From: Rhizobium sp. Root1334
GTDB taxonomy: Bacteria > Pseudomonadota > Alphaproteobacteria > Rhizobiales > Rhizobiaceae
Reading direction: 5' to 3'
DNA: 64,000 nucleotides
Assembly: GCF_001426665.1 (NCBI RefSeq)
Contig: NZ_LMEY01000028.1
Coordinates: 1-64,000, forward strand
A program made the translations under genes and the position numbers. Below the pieces are notes generated by a model. The model had not been told where the DNA came from, ran no database searches, and worked only from the letters and a program-made list of their open reading frames with translations. Positions 1-9,000 of the stretch are shown here, one piece after another (within the stretch, counting starts at the first letter, position 1; each line of letters starts with the position of its first letter).

Positions 1-115
1 AGCGGTTTATAGTCCCACCCCCCAAACGAAGTCAACACACCAATTTCAAAAAAATGAAGTTTCTTATAACTAACTGATTTATATGAGATATTTCATAAAC
101 AGCCTGTGAAGGGCC

Positions 116-140
116 AAAAAGCCGGCGAATTAGCCGGTGC
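116..140 (-). terminator. Probable rho-independent terminator of the GntR gene
   Basis: Read on the minus strand, a 5-bp GC stem (CCGGC/GCCGG, loop about 6 nt) is followed by a run of five T. It lies about 70 nt beyond the stop of the GntR-family gene. The rest of bases 1-208 holds no convincing gene; an AT-rich stretch at about 60-105 could be promoter DNA for a gene to the left of the window. Confidence 0.5.
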
Positions 141-208
141 TTAACCCTTGGCGGGCCCCACAAGGCGCCCTTTCTCTAGGGGCCGGACAAATAGCCCCGG
201 CGCCACGT

Positions 209-922
209 TCATTTTCGCGTGGCGAGCAACCGCGACTCCACGTCCAGAAACCGCTTGTGCCCCAGATATCCGGCGCCGTCCTCAATATCGGCGGCGATGG
301 CCGTCTTCAACGCTGTCACATCCTTTGCAGCAATCGCCTCCAAAGCCTGGACGTGGCGGTCGACACGGTAGCTTTCGTCGAGGTTCTCCGTCGCCTCGCG
401 CATGAAGGGGCCAAGCCGTAGCCAGACGGATTCAATCAGCGGCAGAAGAACGGCAGACGAGCGGACTTCGTAGAGACAGCGGTGGAACGCGAAATTGGCT
501 TCGATGCCCTGCTCGATATTGCCAGCCTTGTAGGCGACATCGATCTCGTCATCGAGTTGCTGCAGACGCGCCAGCCGCAGGTAGTCGATGAAGGGCAGGG
601 CGCGCTCGGCGGCAACGGTCTCCAGAGCAATGCGGGCGGCAATGATCTCGTCGAATTTTTCCGGATCGATATCCGGCACCCGGACACGGCGGTTATCGAG
701 ATGCTCCAGCGCACCGTCAGCGACAAGCCTGTGCAGCGCCTCGCGGACCGGCATGGCGCTGACCTGCAGCATTTCGGCGATCCCCTGAATGGTCACCGGC
801 AGCCCGGGCGGAAAACGGCCGGTCATGATGGCCTGACGCAGGCAGCGATAAACCCATTGCTTCATCGATTCCATTGGCAGCTTGCTGAGCGAAACCAGCC
901 CGATCACATCCATCTGTTTCAA
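209..922 (-). CDS. GntR/FadR-family transcriptional regulator
   Basis: A one-component regulator of about 237 residues. The N-terminal winged-helix domain of GntR type carries the segment VSAMPVREALHRL, where the PVREAL core is diagnostic. It is followed by an all-helical FCD effector domain containing an FHRCLYE segment of the kind that binds metal or ligand. I place the start at a TTG at 922 because GGGGAGG sits 10 nt upstream; an ATG at 913 is also in frame but its spacing is poor, and the longer frame to 1030 has no ribosome site. It is divergent from the glutamine-synthetase-like operon at 1271, so it probably represses or activates that operon in response to a pathway metabolite. The effector is unknown. 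Confidence 0.88.
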   Translation of the reverse strand: MKQMDVIGLVSLSKLPMESMKQWVYRCLRQAIMTGRFPPGLPVTIQGIAEMLQVSAMPVREALHRLVADGALEHLDNRRVRVPDIDPEKFDEIIAARIALETVAAERALPFIDYLRLARLQQLDDEIDVAYKAGNIEQGIEANFAFHRCLYEVRSSAVLLPLIESVWLRLGPFMREATENLDESYRVDRHVQALEAIAAKDVTALKTAIAADIEDGAGYLGHKRFLDVESRLLATRK

Positions 923-1073
923 AAGCCCTGATCCTCCCCTGATTGATACTATCAATATGGATAATCCGAGACCCGGTCGAGGCGCGATTTTTCCGCCTAC
1001 CACCATCGCCCGTGACCGAACCGTTTCCAATGCGATTGGTGGTCAGCTCGCGCCAGGTAACATCCCTTTGCAA

Positions 1074-1104
1074 TTTGATCATATAATGGGTAAGAATGAT
1101 CAAA
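1074..1104. promoter_or_regulatory. Inverted repeat in the GntR/catabolic operon divergent promoter
   Basis: TTTGATCAT and ATGATCAAA form a perfect 9-bp inverted repeat separated by 13 bp, in the 348-bp space between the divergent GntR gene and the ligase gene. Each arm also contains the palindrome TGATCA. Location and symmetry make it the best candidate operator for the GntR protein. Nothing else gene-like is seen in this gap. Confidence 0.5.
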
Positions 1105-1270
1105 ATAACTATGAGCGTGCGACGTTCTTGATGTTCAGACGCGGGACGCCCGGCTCGGTTAAAACAGCTTTCCAACGAACGGCCGGATCGACGCCCGAAG
1201 GTGGCATCGCAACACACCCCTTGGCCGGGCACCCGCAATCGCCTGGCCAACGGCACAGAACTGGTGGACA

Positions 1271-2629
1271 ATGATAGATGAGAATGAAGCCTCTGATTTC
1301 ATAAATCGCAACCCTGACATCGAGGTGCTGGAAGCCTTCGTGATCGACGTCAACGGCGTGCCACGCGGCAAGTGGATTCCGCGCGACCGGGCGCTGGATG
1401 TGCTGATGAAAGGCATGGCCATTCCGCGCTCCGTCTATGCGCTCGACATCTGGGGACGCGATGTCACCGATGCCGGCCTGGCGGAGGGAACCGGCGATCC
1501 CGACGGCCTGTGCTTTCCCGTTCCGGGGACACTATCACGGGTGACCTGGCTCAACCGCCCGACAGCGCAAGTCCTGCTCAGCATGAAGAACCCCGATGGC
1601 ACCGGCTTCTACAGCGATCCGCGCCAGACGCTCGTTGACGTGATGCAGCGCTTTGCCAAGTTGAAGCTGACGCCGGTCGTGGCGACCGAGCTGGAATTCT
1701 ACCTGATCGACCCGGTCCGCTCGGCCCTCGACCCGGTACGGCCGCCCAATACCCGCGAGGGACGCTGGCATACGGGGCAGACGCAGGTCCTATCGATATC
1801 GGAGCTGCAGGATTTCGAGCATGTCTTCCACGAGATCGCCACCGCGTGCCGCGCTCAGGGCGTGCCCGCCGATACGACTCTGCGTGAAAACGGACCCGGC
1901 CAGTATGAAATCAACCTCAACCATGTGCCGGATGCGCTCAAGGCCGCCGACTATGCCGTGTTGTTGAAGCGTATCGTCAAGGGCGTTGCGCGCAGGCACG
2001 ATCTCGATGCCACGTTCATGGCCAAGCCCTATGGCACACAGGCCGGCTCCGGCATGCATGTGCATTTCTCCATTCTCGACGAGGACGGCCGCAACATCTT
2101 CATCGGCGAAGACGGGCCAGCCGAAACCTTGATGCATGCGGTTGGCGGGCTTCTCGAAAACATGGGCGACAGCATGGCGGTGTTTGCTCCACATCTCAAT
2201 TCCTACCGACGCTTGCGGCCGAGCGAACATGCGCCGACCTATGCCTCCTGGGGATTCGACAATCGCTCTGCCGCGGTGCGGGTGATCACCGCGAGCAAAC
2301 CGGCCACCCGTATCGAGCATCGCGTCGCAGGGTCCGACAGCAATCCCTACCTGGTTCTGGCGATGATCCTTGGTGCAGCCCTGACCGGCATGCGGGAAAA
2401 GACCAAGCCGGGCGGCGCCATTACCGGCGACGATCATGCCGTCAACCACCAACCGCTACCGACCAACTGGGACTATGCCCTGCAAAGTTTCGCACGGTCG
2501 GGTTTTGCCTATGCGACGCTCGGGCCGAAATACCGGTCGCTTTATACGGCCTGCAAGCGGCAGGAGCTTTCGGAGTTTTCCCTCAGAGTGACGGACGTCG
2601 AGTACGACGCCTACATCAGGACGGTCTGA
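1271..2629 (+). CDS. Glutamine synthetase family ligase (gamma-glutamylpolyamine synthetase-like)
   Basis: This 452-residue protein has the glutamine-synthetase fold: an N-terminal beta-grasp region and a catalytic domain with NGPGQYEINL, AGSGMHVHFSI and the ATP-site segment RIEHRVAGSDSNPYLVL. The family includes PuuA, which ligates glutamate to putrescine, and related enzymes acting on other amines. It is the first gene of an operon followed 1 nt later by an FAD amine oxidoreductase, then an aminotransferase. That order matches gamma-glutamylated-amine catabolism rather than ammonia assimilation. The amine substrate is not readable from sequence. Typical GlnA would sit near a PII gene and be about 470 residues; neither fits. 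Confidence 0.85.
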   Translation: MIDENEASDFINRNPDIEVLEAFVIDVNGVPRGKWIPRDRALDVLMKGMAIPRSVYALDIWGRDVTDAGLAEGTGDPDGLCFPVPGTLSRVTWLNRPTAQVLLSMKNPDGTGFYSDPRQTLVDVMQRFAKLKLTPVVATELEFYLIDPVRSALDPVRPPNTREGRWHTGQTQVLSISELQDFEHVFHEIATACRAQGVPADTTLRENGPGQYEINLNHVPDALKAADYAVLLKRIVKGVARRHDLDATFMAKPYGTQAGSGMHVHFSILDEDGRNIFIGEDGPAETLMHAVGGLLENMGDSMAVFAPHLNSYRRLRPSEHAPTYASWGFDNRSAAVRVITASKPATRIEHRVAGSDSNPYLVLAMILGAALTGMREKTKPGGAITGDDHAVNHQPLPTNWDYALQSFARSGFAYATLGPKYRSLYTACKRQELSEFSLRVTDVEYDAYIRTV

Positions 2630-2630
2630 C

Positions 2631-3941
2631 ATGAATATCGCTGATATCGCTTCCAAAAACGCCAATCCCGGTCATGCGCCGTCCTGGTACGCGGCCTCGG
2701 CAAACGACCGGCGGCTGCGGCCCATCCTGCAAGGCGAGACCTCGGCGGATGTCTGTGTCATCGGCGCAGGCTTTACCGGTATTTCGGCGGCGCTGGAACT
2801 GGCCGAGCGCGGCTTTTCCGTCGTGGTGCTCGAAGGCGAACGGATCGGTTACGGTGCTTCCGGGCGCAATGGCGGCCAGATCGTCAATGGTTATAGCCGC
2901 GACCTGGAGACGATCGCTAAGCGTTATGGGCCGGAAAAGGCCTCGAAACTGGCTGCTATGTCGCTGGAGGGCGGCAACATCATCCGCGAGCGCGTGGCTA
3001 AATACGCGATCGATTGTCATCTGGTCGATGGTGGGTTCTTCGCTGCTTTTACCGACAAGCAGATGCGCGAGATGGCGGACCACCGCGCGCATTGGCAGGC
3101 GCGCGGCCATGCCGGTCTCGACATGGTATCCAAGGCAGACGTTGGCAAATATGTCCGCAGCGGCCGCTACGCCGGTGGCATGATCGACCGGTTTGGCGGA
3201 CATATCCATCCGCTCAATCTGGTACTGGGCGAGGCCGCAGCGGTCGAAAGCCTCGGCGGGCGTATTTTCGAAAGTTCGCGCGTGACCGGCGTCGATCAAG
3301 GACCATCTCCCGTCGTGCGCACCCGCACGGGGTCAGTGCGGGCGAAATATGTGCTTGTCTGCGGCAACGCTTATCTCGGTGAACTGCTGCCGGAGATCGG
3401 CGGCCGGATGATGCCGGTTTCAAGCCAGGTACTGGCGACGGAACCGCTTGAGGCCGGATTGATCGAAACCCTGCTGCCAGCCAACTACTGCGTCGAAGAT
3501 GCCAATTACGTTCTCGATTACTATCGCCGCACCGCAGACAACCGGCTGCTATACGGTGGCGGCATCGGTTATGGCGGCCAGGATCCGAAGGATCTGACCG
3601 CCGTCATCCGGCCGAATATGTTGAAGACCTTTCCGCAACTGGCCAAAGTGAAGATCGATTATGCCTGGAGCGGCAATTTTGCCCTGACGCTGACGCGCAT
3701 TCCGCATATGGGCAGACTGTCCGACACGGTCTATTTTTCCCATGGCGACAGCGGACATGGCGTCACCACCACGCATCTGCTCGGCAAGATTCTTGGCGAA
3801 GCGGTGGCTGGTCACGCCGAGCGGTACGACGTGTGGAGTTCGCTACCCAACCTTCCATTCCTCGGCGGCAAGACTTTTCGCGTGCCGTTCACCATGATCG
3901 GTGCCTGGTGGTATGGGCTGCGCGACAGGCTCGGTCTTTGA
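2631..3941 (+). CDS. FAD-dependent amine oxidoreductase (DAO/PuuB-like)
   Basis: A 436-residue flavoprotein of the D-amino-acid-oxidase (DAO) superfamily. The dinucleotide-binding motif GAGFTGISAALELAERGF lies at about residues 46-63, followed by ERIGYGASGRNGGQI, the segment that contacts FAD in PuuB and sarcosine-oxidase-like enzymes. The C-terminal region has the second FAD contact around GDSGHGVTTTHLLGK. It starts 1 nt after the ligase stop, indicating translational coupling. The family oxidises an amine to an imine or aldehyde; by context the substrate would be a gamma-glutamylated amine, releasing the aldehyde for the next steps. The amine specificity is inferred only from gene order. 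Confidence 0.85.
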   Translation: MNIADIASKNANPGHAPSWYAASANDRRLRPILQGETSADVCVIGAGFTGISAALELAERGFSVVVLEGERIGYGASGRNGGQIVNGYSRDLETIAKRYGPEKASKLAAMSLEGGNIIRERVAKYAIDCHLVDGGFFAAFTDKQMREMADHRAHWQARGHAGLDMVSKADVGKYVRSGRYAGGMIDRFGGHIHPLNLVLGEAAAVESLGGRIFESSRVTGVDQGPSPVVRTRTGSVRAKYVLVCGNAYLGELLPEIGGRMMPVSSQVLATEPLEAGLIETLLPANYCVEDANYVLDYYRRTADNRLLYGGGIGYGGQDPKDLTAVIRPNMLKTFPQLAKVKIDYAWSGNFALTLTRIPHMGRLSDTVYFSHGDSGHGVTTTHLLGKILGEAVAGHAERYDVWSSLPNLPFLGGKTFRVPFTMIGAWWYGLRDRLGL

Positions 3942-4198
3942 CGCCAATCGAAGACGACGGCAAAACCGTATTGCCGCATCGGCAGCCGGCGGATATCGTC
4001 GGCATGGACAAGCAACCGGTTTCCGCGAAAGACCATCTTATGACGAAGGATGCAGTGCGCAGAGAGCATGAATTTGTTTCCACGCCATCGGCGCGGACGC
4101 TTCATGCCGAACTGATGCTGCTGTGTGCCCGTATCGGCTATTCCCCACCCGTGTCCATCTGACCTTGTTTCACCACACGCCAGAAAACCAAGGACACG

Positions 4199-5590
4199 AT
4201 GATGACCCTTTCGAACCACAAATATTCCCTGCCGGAGTTGCAGGCGCAGGATGCTGCGCATTTTCTTCACCCATTCACCGACCACAAGGAACTGCGAGCC
4301 CAAGGATCGCGCATGATCGTACGCGGCGAAGGGGCCTTTATCTACGATAGCGAAGGCGGTGAACTTCTCGACGCGATGGCCGGGCTCTGGTGCGTCAACA
4401 TCGGGTATGGCCGCGACGAACTGGCGGAAGTGGCAGCCGCACAGATGCGTGAACTGCCCTACTACAATGCCTTCTTCAAATGTGCGACGCCCGCCCCGGT
4501 GCAGCTGTCCGCCAAACTTGCCGAACTTGCACCGCCGAATATCAACCAGGTCTTCTACGGTTCGTCGGGTTCGGAATCGAACGATACCGCCGTTCGTCTC
4601 GTTCGCCATTATTGGGCGCTCGAGGGCAAGCCGGAAAAAAACATCATCATCTCCCGCAACAATGCCTATCATGGATCGACTGTCGCCGGCGCCTCGCTCG
4701 GCGGCATGAGCCATATGCACAAGCAGATGGGCGGCATGGTGCCCAACATCGTCCATGTGCTGGAACCTTATGCGTACGAGCTGGCTTTGCCGGGAGAGAG
4801 CGATGATGATTTTGGCCTGCGGGCGGCGCACGCCATCGAGGAAGCGATCCTTGCCGCCGGCGCCGACAAGGTTGCAGCCTTTATCGGCGAACCGATCATG
4901 GGGGCAGGGGGCGTACGGATACCGCCCGCAAGCTACTGGCCGGAAGTCCAGCGGATCTGCAGGAAATACGATATCCTCTTGATGCTCGATGAGGTCATTA
5001 CCGGTTACGGCCGCACCGGCGAATGGTTCGCCGCCACCACCTTCGGCATCGAGGCCGACACGATCACGACCGCAAAGGCGCTGACCTCCGGCTATCAGCC
5101 GCTGTCGGCGCTCCTGGTCGGAGACCGGATTGCCAATACGCTGGTGGAAAAGGGCGGAGAATTCAACCACGGCTACACCTATTCCGGCCACCCCGTGTGC
5201 TGCGCGGTCGCCTTGAAGAACCTGGAAATCATCGACAACGAGGGCCTTGTCGAGCGGGTCCGGACCGATACCGGCCCCTATCTTGCCAAGGAACTGGCCA
5301 GACGGCTGAACGCTCATCCGCTGGTCGGGCAGACACGGTCGATCGGGCTGATGGGAGCGGTCGAAATTGTCCGGGACAAGGCTGAACGGACGCGGTTCAA
5401 ACCGGACGGATCCGCCGCGATCAAAGTCCGGGATCACGCCGTCCGGAACGGCTTGATGATCCGTGCCACGGGCGACACCCTCATCATGTCACCGCCACTG
5501 GTCTGGACCCGCGAAACAATCGACCTCGCCTTAAATCGCCTGCTGGTGGCTCTTGACCTTGCCGAAGCCGATCTGGCTCCGCTTCGATAG
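4199..5590 (+). CDS. Class III PLP aminotransferase (SpuC-like amine:pyruvate family)
   Basis: This 463-residue enzyme belongs to aminotransferase class III (omega-aminotransferases). Visible hallmarks are YGSSGSESNDTAVRL in the PLP phosphate region, the LLMLDEVITGYGRTG segment holding the PLP-ring aspartate, and the TTAKALTSGYQPLSA segment with the Schiff-base lysine. The overall sequence resembles SpuC-type putrescine/diamine:pyruvate aminotransferases. Two adjacent ATG codons (4199 and 4202) follow AAGGA; either may be used. A gap of about 257 bp separates it from the oxidoreductase gene and contains no supported gene. In this operon it would transaminate the free amine or the aldehyde product. 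Confidence 0.87.
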   Translation: MMTLSNHKYSLPELQAQDAAHFLHPFTDHKELRAQGSRMIVRGEGAFIYDSEGGELLDAMAGLWCVNIGYGRDELAEVAAAQMRELPYYNAFFKCATPAPVQLSAKLAELAPPNINQVFYGSSGSESNDTAVRLVRHYWALEGKPEKNIIISRNNAYHGSTVAGASLGGMSHMHKQMGGMVPNIVHVLEPYAYELALPGESDDDFGLRAAHAIEEAILAAGADKVAAFIGEPIMGAGGVRIPPASYWPEVQRICRKYDILLMLDEVITGYGRTGEWFAATTFGIEADTITTAKALTSGYQPLSALLVGDRIANTLVEKGGEFNHGYTYSGHPVCCAVALKNLEIIDNEGLVERVRTDTGPYLAKELARRLNAHPLVGQTRSIGLMGAVEIVRDKAERTRFKPDGSAAIKVRDHAVRNGLMIRATGDTLIMSPPLVWTRETIDLALNRLLVALDLAEADLAPLR

Positions 5591-5742
5591 AAACTGAACC
5601 GGCCGCTGCCAAACCCGATGGCGAGGCTGCGGCCGTTATCAGCGTCTCGATCTGTATGCAGCATCGGCCAAACGCCGCTCAATGCGGCGCACCTTGCTCA
5701 ATCGTTTCCAAGCGCAAGTCGCGCTCAAAAAAGGATATTTCG

Positions 5743-6798
5743 ATGCACTCGCACCTCCCATCGAAAAAAGCACTCGTCCCGTTTGTCAGCGTCGCCAACA
5801 TGATGCGCCTTGTTCATGCTGTTGGTATCGAGACCGTGATGGTGGAATTGGCTGATGTGATCGAAGCCGATTTCCGGCGGTGGGATTTGTTCGACAAGAC
5901 GCCCCGCATTGCCTCGCATTCCAAGGAAGGCGTCATCGAACTGATGCCGACCTCGGACGGCGATATCTACAGCTTCAAATATGTCAACGGCCATCCGAAG
6001 AACATGGCGCAGGGTCTACAGACAGTCACGGCTTTCGGGCTGCTGGCGGAAGTTTCCACCGGCTATCCCGTCCTGTTGACCGAGATGACGCTGCTGACGG
6101 CGCTTCGCACGGCCGCCACCTCGGCAATGGTCGCCAGGCATCTTGCGCCGAAGGGCGCACGCACCATGGCCATCATCGGCAACGGCGCACAGGCGGAGTT
6201 TCAGGCGCTGGCGTTCAAAGCGGTGTGCGGTATCGACCATGTGCAACTCTACGACATCGACCCGCTGGCAACGTCAAAGGCCGTGCGCAACCTCGCTCAC
6301 TCGGGCTTGAAGGTGACCGCCTGCACCTCGTCGCAAGCTGCGATCGAAGGCGCCGGCATCATCACCACCTGCACGGCCGACAAGCAGTTTGCCACCATTC
6401 TGACAGACAACATGGTTGGTGCTGGGGTCCATATCAACGCCGTCGGCGGTGATTGTCCGGGCAAGACCGAACTGCATCACGACATTCTCAGCCGTGCCGA
6501 CACGTTTGTGGAATTCACGCCGCAGACGCGCATCGAGGGAGAGATACAGCAGATGCCGCCCGAATATCCGGTAACCGAGATGTGGAAGGTTGTTAACGGT
6601 GAGGCCATCGGCCGCCGTGACCCCGCCCAGATCACGCTGTTCGACAGCGTCGGATTTGCAATCGAGGATTTTTCAGCGCTGCGATATATCCGCAGCAAGT
6701 TGAATGGAACGGGATTTTACCAGGACCTCGACATGATCGCCGACCCTGATGATCCACGCGACCTTTTCGGCATGCTGCAGCGGTCGGAGAAAGAATAG
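5743..6798 (+). CDS. Ornithine cyclodeaminase family protein
   Basis: A 351-residue protein of the ornithine cyclodeaminase/mu-crystallin family, whose members are NAD(P)-dependent cyclodeaminases, imine reductases or opine-type dehydrogenases. The Rossmann motif is IIGNGAQAEFQALAF, and the segment LTALRTAATSAMVARHLA is characteristic of the family. The start at 5743 follows AAGGA with 7-nt spacing; the longer open frame upstream is poor. It is the last gene of the amine operon, so it could convert a cyclic imine or ornithine-like intermediate into an amino acid such as proline. The substrate is not determined. Length is normal for the family. Confidence 0.85.
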   Translation: MHSHLPSKKALVPFVSVANMMRLVHAVGIETVMVELADVIEADFRRWDLFDKTPRIASHSKEGVIELMPTSDGDIYSFKYVNGHPKNMAQGLQTVTAFGLLAEVSTGYPVLLTEMTLLTALRTAATSAMVARHLAPKGARTMAIIGNGAQAEFQALAFKAVCGIDHVQLYDIDPLATSKAVRNLAHSGLKVTACTSSQAAIEGAGIITTCTADKQFATILTDNMVGAGVHINAVGGDCPGKTELHHDILSRADTFVEFTPQTRIEGEIQQMPPEYPVTEMWKVVNGEAIGRRDPAQITLFDSVGFAIEDFSALRYIRSKLNGTGFYQDLDMIADPDDPRDLFGMLQRSEKE

Positions 6799-6834
6799 GG
6801 GCATCGACCGGCCCGGACGCCCGTTTGTTCGGCA

Positions 6835-6862
6835 TGAGGGGCGCCACAACCGGCGCCCCTCA
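6835..6862. terminator. Hairpin between convergent operons
   Basis: A perfect 11-bp inverted repeat (TGAGGGGCGCC / GGCGCCCCTCA, 6-nt loop) lies between the convergent ornithine-cyclodeaminase-like and RuBisCO-like genes. There is no clear T-run on either side, so it may act as a bidirectional terminator or mRNA-stabilising hairpin. Confidence 0.5.
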
Positions 6863-6872
6863 ATCAAGAGGC

Positions 6873-7997
6873 TCATCTACCGCTGCGAACGGCGTCGATA
6901 AGCTTTCGGCAGGCGGCCGGAAGGTCGGCCTTTTCACGCAACAGAGCGCCACCGATCAGATACATCACGGTATCGCCATAGGCATCGCGCATTTCCGGCA
7001 CGCGCTCAAAGGTCATGCCGCCGCCGGGAGCGGGCAGGATTGGCTTCAGCCCGCCGAGATCGCTGGTGCAGCCATCGACGATCGCCAGGCATTCCTCGCG
7101 GGAAAAGCTGAAGCGGCCACCGAAATTCGGATAGATCACCGCGTCAACGCCCATCAATCGCTGTAGGATGCCGTAGAAGAAGCGATGGGAAAAGCCCGTG
7201 GTCGGCGTAATGACATTGGTGCCGCCGAACGTCGGATGGGAGACGATCGGCAGGCCGAAATCAGGGTTCGAGGCCAAAGCGCGCGATACGTCGAAGCCGA
7301 CCAGGGATGGCGCCAGCATGACACCACCGGCTCCCATCTCCTTGGCCATGAAGGCGCGCTCGAATATCTGGTCGGACGGACCGGTGATGTTGGGCACATA
7401 GGTGGTCGCAAAGCCGGTTTTTGCATTGGCGTCGCCGATGGCATCGGTGCAGGCTTTCACACGCTCGGCAAACGGCGATGTCTTCTGGTTGGCAAGACCA
7501 TGGTCGTCTTTCACGTAGTCCATTCCGCCCAAAGCAAACTGACGGGCGAGCCCGGCAAGTTCGGCTGTGGAGAGGCCGACCGGCTTGATGGCCGACATCA
7601 GGATCGGCCCCTGTTTGACACCGGTGCGCTCGCGCAGCCCCGGTATTCCGAACCGGGGACCGGATACCAGCTTGATGATCGCGGGCGACAGCGTCATCGT
7701 CTCGACCCGGGTCTGTGTCCGGATCGAGGAATTGCCAAAGACGATGTTCAGCAGTTGCGGAAAATCGTCACCGATATCATCTTCGCTATAGGAGATTTCC
7801 GTGAGGAACCCGCCACGTGTATCGGTGCAGGGCAGGACGCTTTCGATCTGCCCGAGAATCTCGTCCTCGATGTAACCGGCCGGTACGATATCGCGCGGAA
7901 TTTCGACCGTCTGCTCGACGGCAATCTCCAGAGCACGGGCGCGGGCTTCCGCCTCTGTCCCGACGCCGATCCAGTAGGTAACGAAAAAGCGATCCAT
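6873..7997 (-). CDS. RuBisCO-like protein (form IV type)
   Basis: A 374-residue RuBisCO large-chain homologue, shorter than true RuBisCO (about 460-470). The N-terminal alpha/beta domain is followed by a TIM barrel. The segment MSAIKPVGLS holds Lys138, matching the TIIKPK lysine of RuBisCO. GGMDYVKDDHGL gives Lys163-Asp-Asp-His166 in place of the metal-site K-D-D-E. GGRFSF near 293-298 replaces the flexible loop that carries the essential lysine of true RuBisCO. It is therefore not expected to fix CO2. Related proteins are enolases or isomerases of methylthioribulose-1-phosphate, or D-apiose-pathway enzymes. Its ATG overlaps the previous stop (TAATG), so it is translationally coupled to the transketolase subunit and lies in one operon with mtnA and mtnK. 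That context suggests a methylthiopentulose phosphate substrate. Confidence 0.85.
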   Translation of the reverse strand: MDRFFVTYWIGVGTEAEARARALEIAVEQTVEIPRDIVPAGYIEDEILGQIESVLPCTDTRGGFLTEISYSEDDIGDDFPQLLNIVFGNSSIRTQTRVETMTLSPAIIKLVSGPRFGIPGLRERTGVKQGPILMSAIKPVGLSTAELAGLARQFALGGMDYVKDDHGLANQKTSPFAERVKACTDAIGDANAKTGFATTYVPNITGPSDQIFERAFMAKEMGAGGVMLAPSLVGFDVSRALASNPDFGLPIVSHPTFGGTNVITPTTGFSHRFFYGILQRLMGVDAVIYPNFGGRFSFSREECLAIVDGCTSDLGGLKPILPAPGGGMTFERVPEMRDAYGDTVMYLIGGALLREKADLPAACRKLIDAVRSGR

Positions 7998-8998
7998 TAC
8001 AGGGCCTCCGCCTTCTGGGCCGAATGCACCGTATCGATGCGAACCGCCTCCAGCTCGGCGTCGCCGATGTCGAGATCCTTGCCGAGAAGTTGGCCGATTG
8101 CCGAGACCAGCGCACTCGCATCGAGCCCGTATTTCTTCATCAGGTATGGTTTGGAAGCGCCATGGGCGAAGGTATCCTGCAGGCCGAGGCGCCGCAGTTT
8201 GATGCCGAGGCCTTCTTCCGCGAGGATTTCCGCGACCAGCGAACCGAGGCCGCCATTGATGGTGTGGTTCTCCAGCGTGACCACGCCCTTCTTGCCACGT
8301 GCTGCCTTGATCAGGCCTTCGCGGTCGAAGGGCTTTAGCGTCGAAACGTGCAGATGATGGACGCCGATACCGCGCGCCTTCAGCGGCTCGGCGGCACGCA
8401 GTGCCTCTTCGGTGCAAACACCTGATGTCACGACCAGCACATCATCGCCTTCGCTGAGCGTGCGCAGCTTGTTGAATTCGAACGGTGTCGAAAACAATCG
8501 TGGCACTTCGCCGCGCAGCACGCGGGCATAGACCGGGCCATCGATGCTGTCGGCAACTTCAAGCACGGTTTCGACTTCGGTGGCGTCACCGCATTCGAGG
8601 ATCGTCATGTTGGGGATGGCGCGCATCACCGAGATGTCCTCGATCGCCTGATGGGTGATGCCGCCCGGCGTGGTGATACCCGGCAGGAAACCCATCAATC
8701 GAACCTGGCGATTGGAGTAGGCGATCGAGTTGATCAGTTGGTCATAGGGGCGGCGGTAGAGAAAGACCGAAAACGTATGCAGGAACGGTCTGAAACCCTG
8801 CATGGCGAGGCCGCCGGCAAAGGACAGCATGTTCTGTTCGGCCATGCCCAGCGACAGGAACTGGTCCGGGTGCCGGTCGCGGAAGCCATCGACCTCGCAG
8901 GACGAGGTGAGGTCTGCCGACAGGCAGAGAATATCCGGACGTGCGGTCGCGAAGGTTTCGAAAGCCTTGGCATAGGGACGGTTGACGATTTCGACCAT
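7997..8998 (-). CDS. Transketolase, C-terminal (pyrimidine-binding) subunit
   Basis: A 333-residue protein carrying the TPP pyrimidine-binding domain and the C-terminal transketolase domain. GMAEQNMLSFAGGLA contains Glu54, equivalent to the glutamate that activates the thiamine pyrimidine ring. The C-terminal domain, about residues 195-310, shows the usual VVTSGVCTEEAL and LENHTINGGLGS segments. It is one half of a split two-gene transketolase; the N-terminal half is 2 bp upstream. Split transketolases are common in dedicated sugar-catabolic operons, for example those using apulose 4-phosphate. Here the operon also contains a methylthioribose kinase and isomerase, so the ketol donor may be an unusual 1-substituted pentulose phosphate (inference). 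Confidence 0.88.
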   Translation of the reverse strand: MVEIVNRPYAKAFETFATARPDILCLSADLTSSCEVDGFRDRHPDQFLSLGMAEQNMLSFAGGLAMQGFRPFLHTFSVFLYRRPYDQLINSIAYSNRQVRLMGFLPGITTPGGITHQAIEDISVMRAIPNMTILECGDATEVETVLEVADSIDGPVYARVLRGEVPRLFSTPFEFNKLRTLSEGDDVLVVTSGVCTEEALRAAEPLKARGIGVHHLHVSTLKPFDREGLIKAARGKKGVVTLENHTINGGLGSLVAEILAEEGLGIKLRRLGLQDTFAHGASKPYLMKKYGLDASALVSAIGQLLGKDLDIGDAELEAVRIDTVHSAQKAEAL

Positions 8999-9000
8999 GA

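Noticed and set aside
3942-4198. A short gene between the oxidoreductase and aminotransferase genes (frame from about 4003 to 4162)
   Set aside because: No ribosome site, no recognisable motif; it may be a degraded remnant but cannot be supported.
3812-5437. Long open frame (541 codons) on the minus strand opposite the FAD oxidoreductase and aminotransferase genes
   Set aside because: It is a shadow of high-GC genes. The opposite strand has clear enzyme motifs and proper starts; this frame has none.
6873-7997. True CO2-fixing RuBisCO
   Set aside because: Metal-site Glu and the loop lysine are replaced, and no small subunit or phosphoribulokinase gene is nearby.
7185-8357. 390-codon plus-strand frame opposite the RuBisCO-like and transketolase genes
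   Set aside because: Antisense shadow of two well-supported coding regions.
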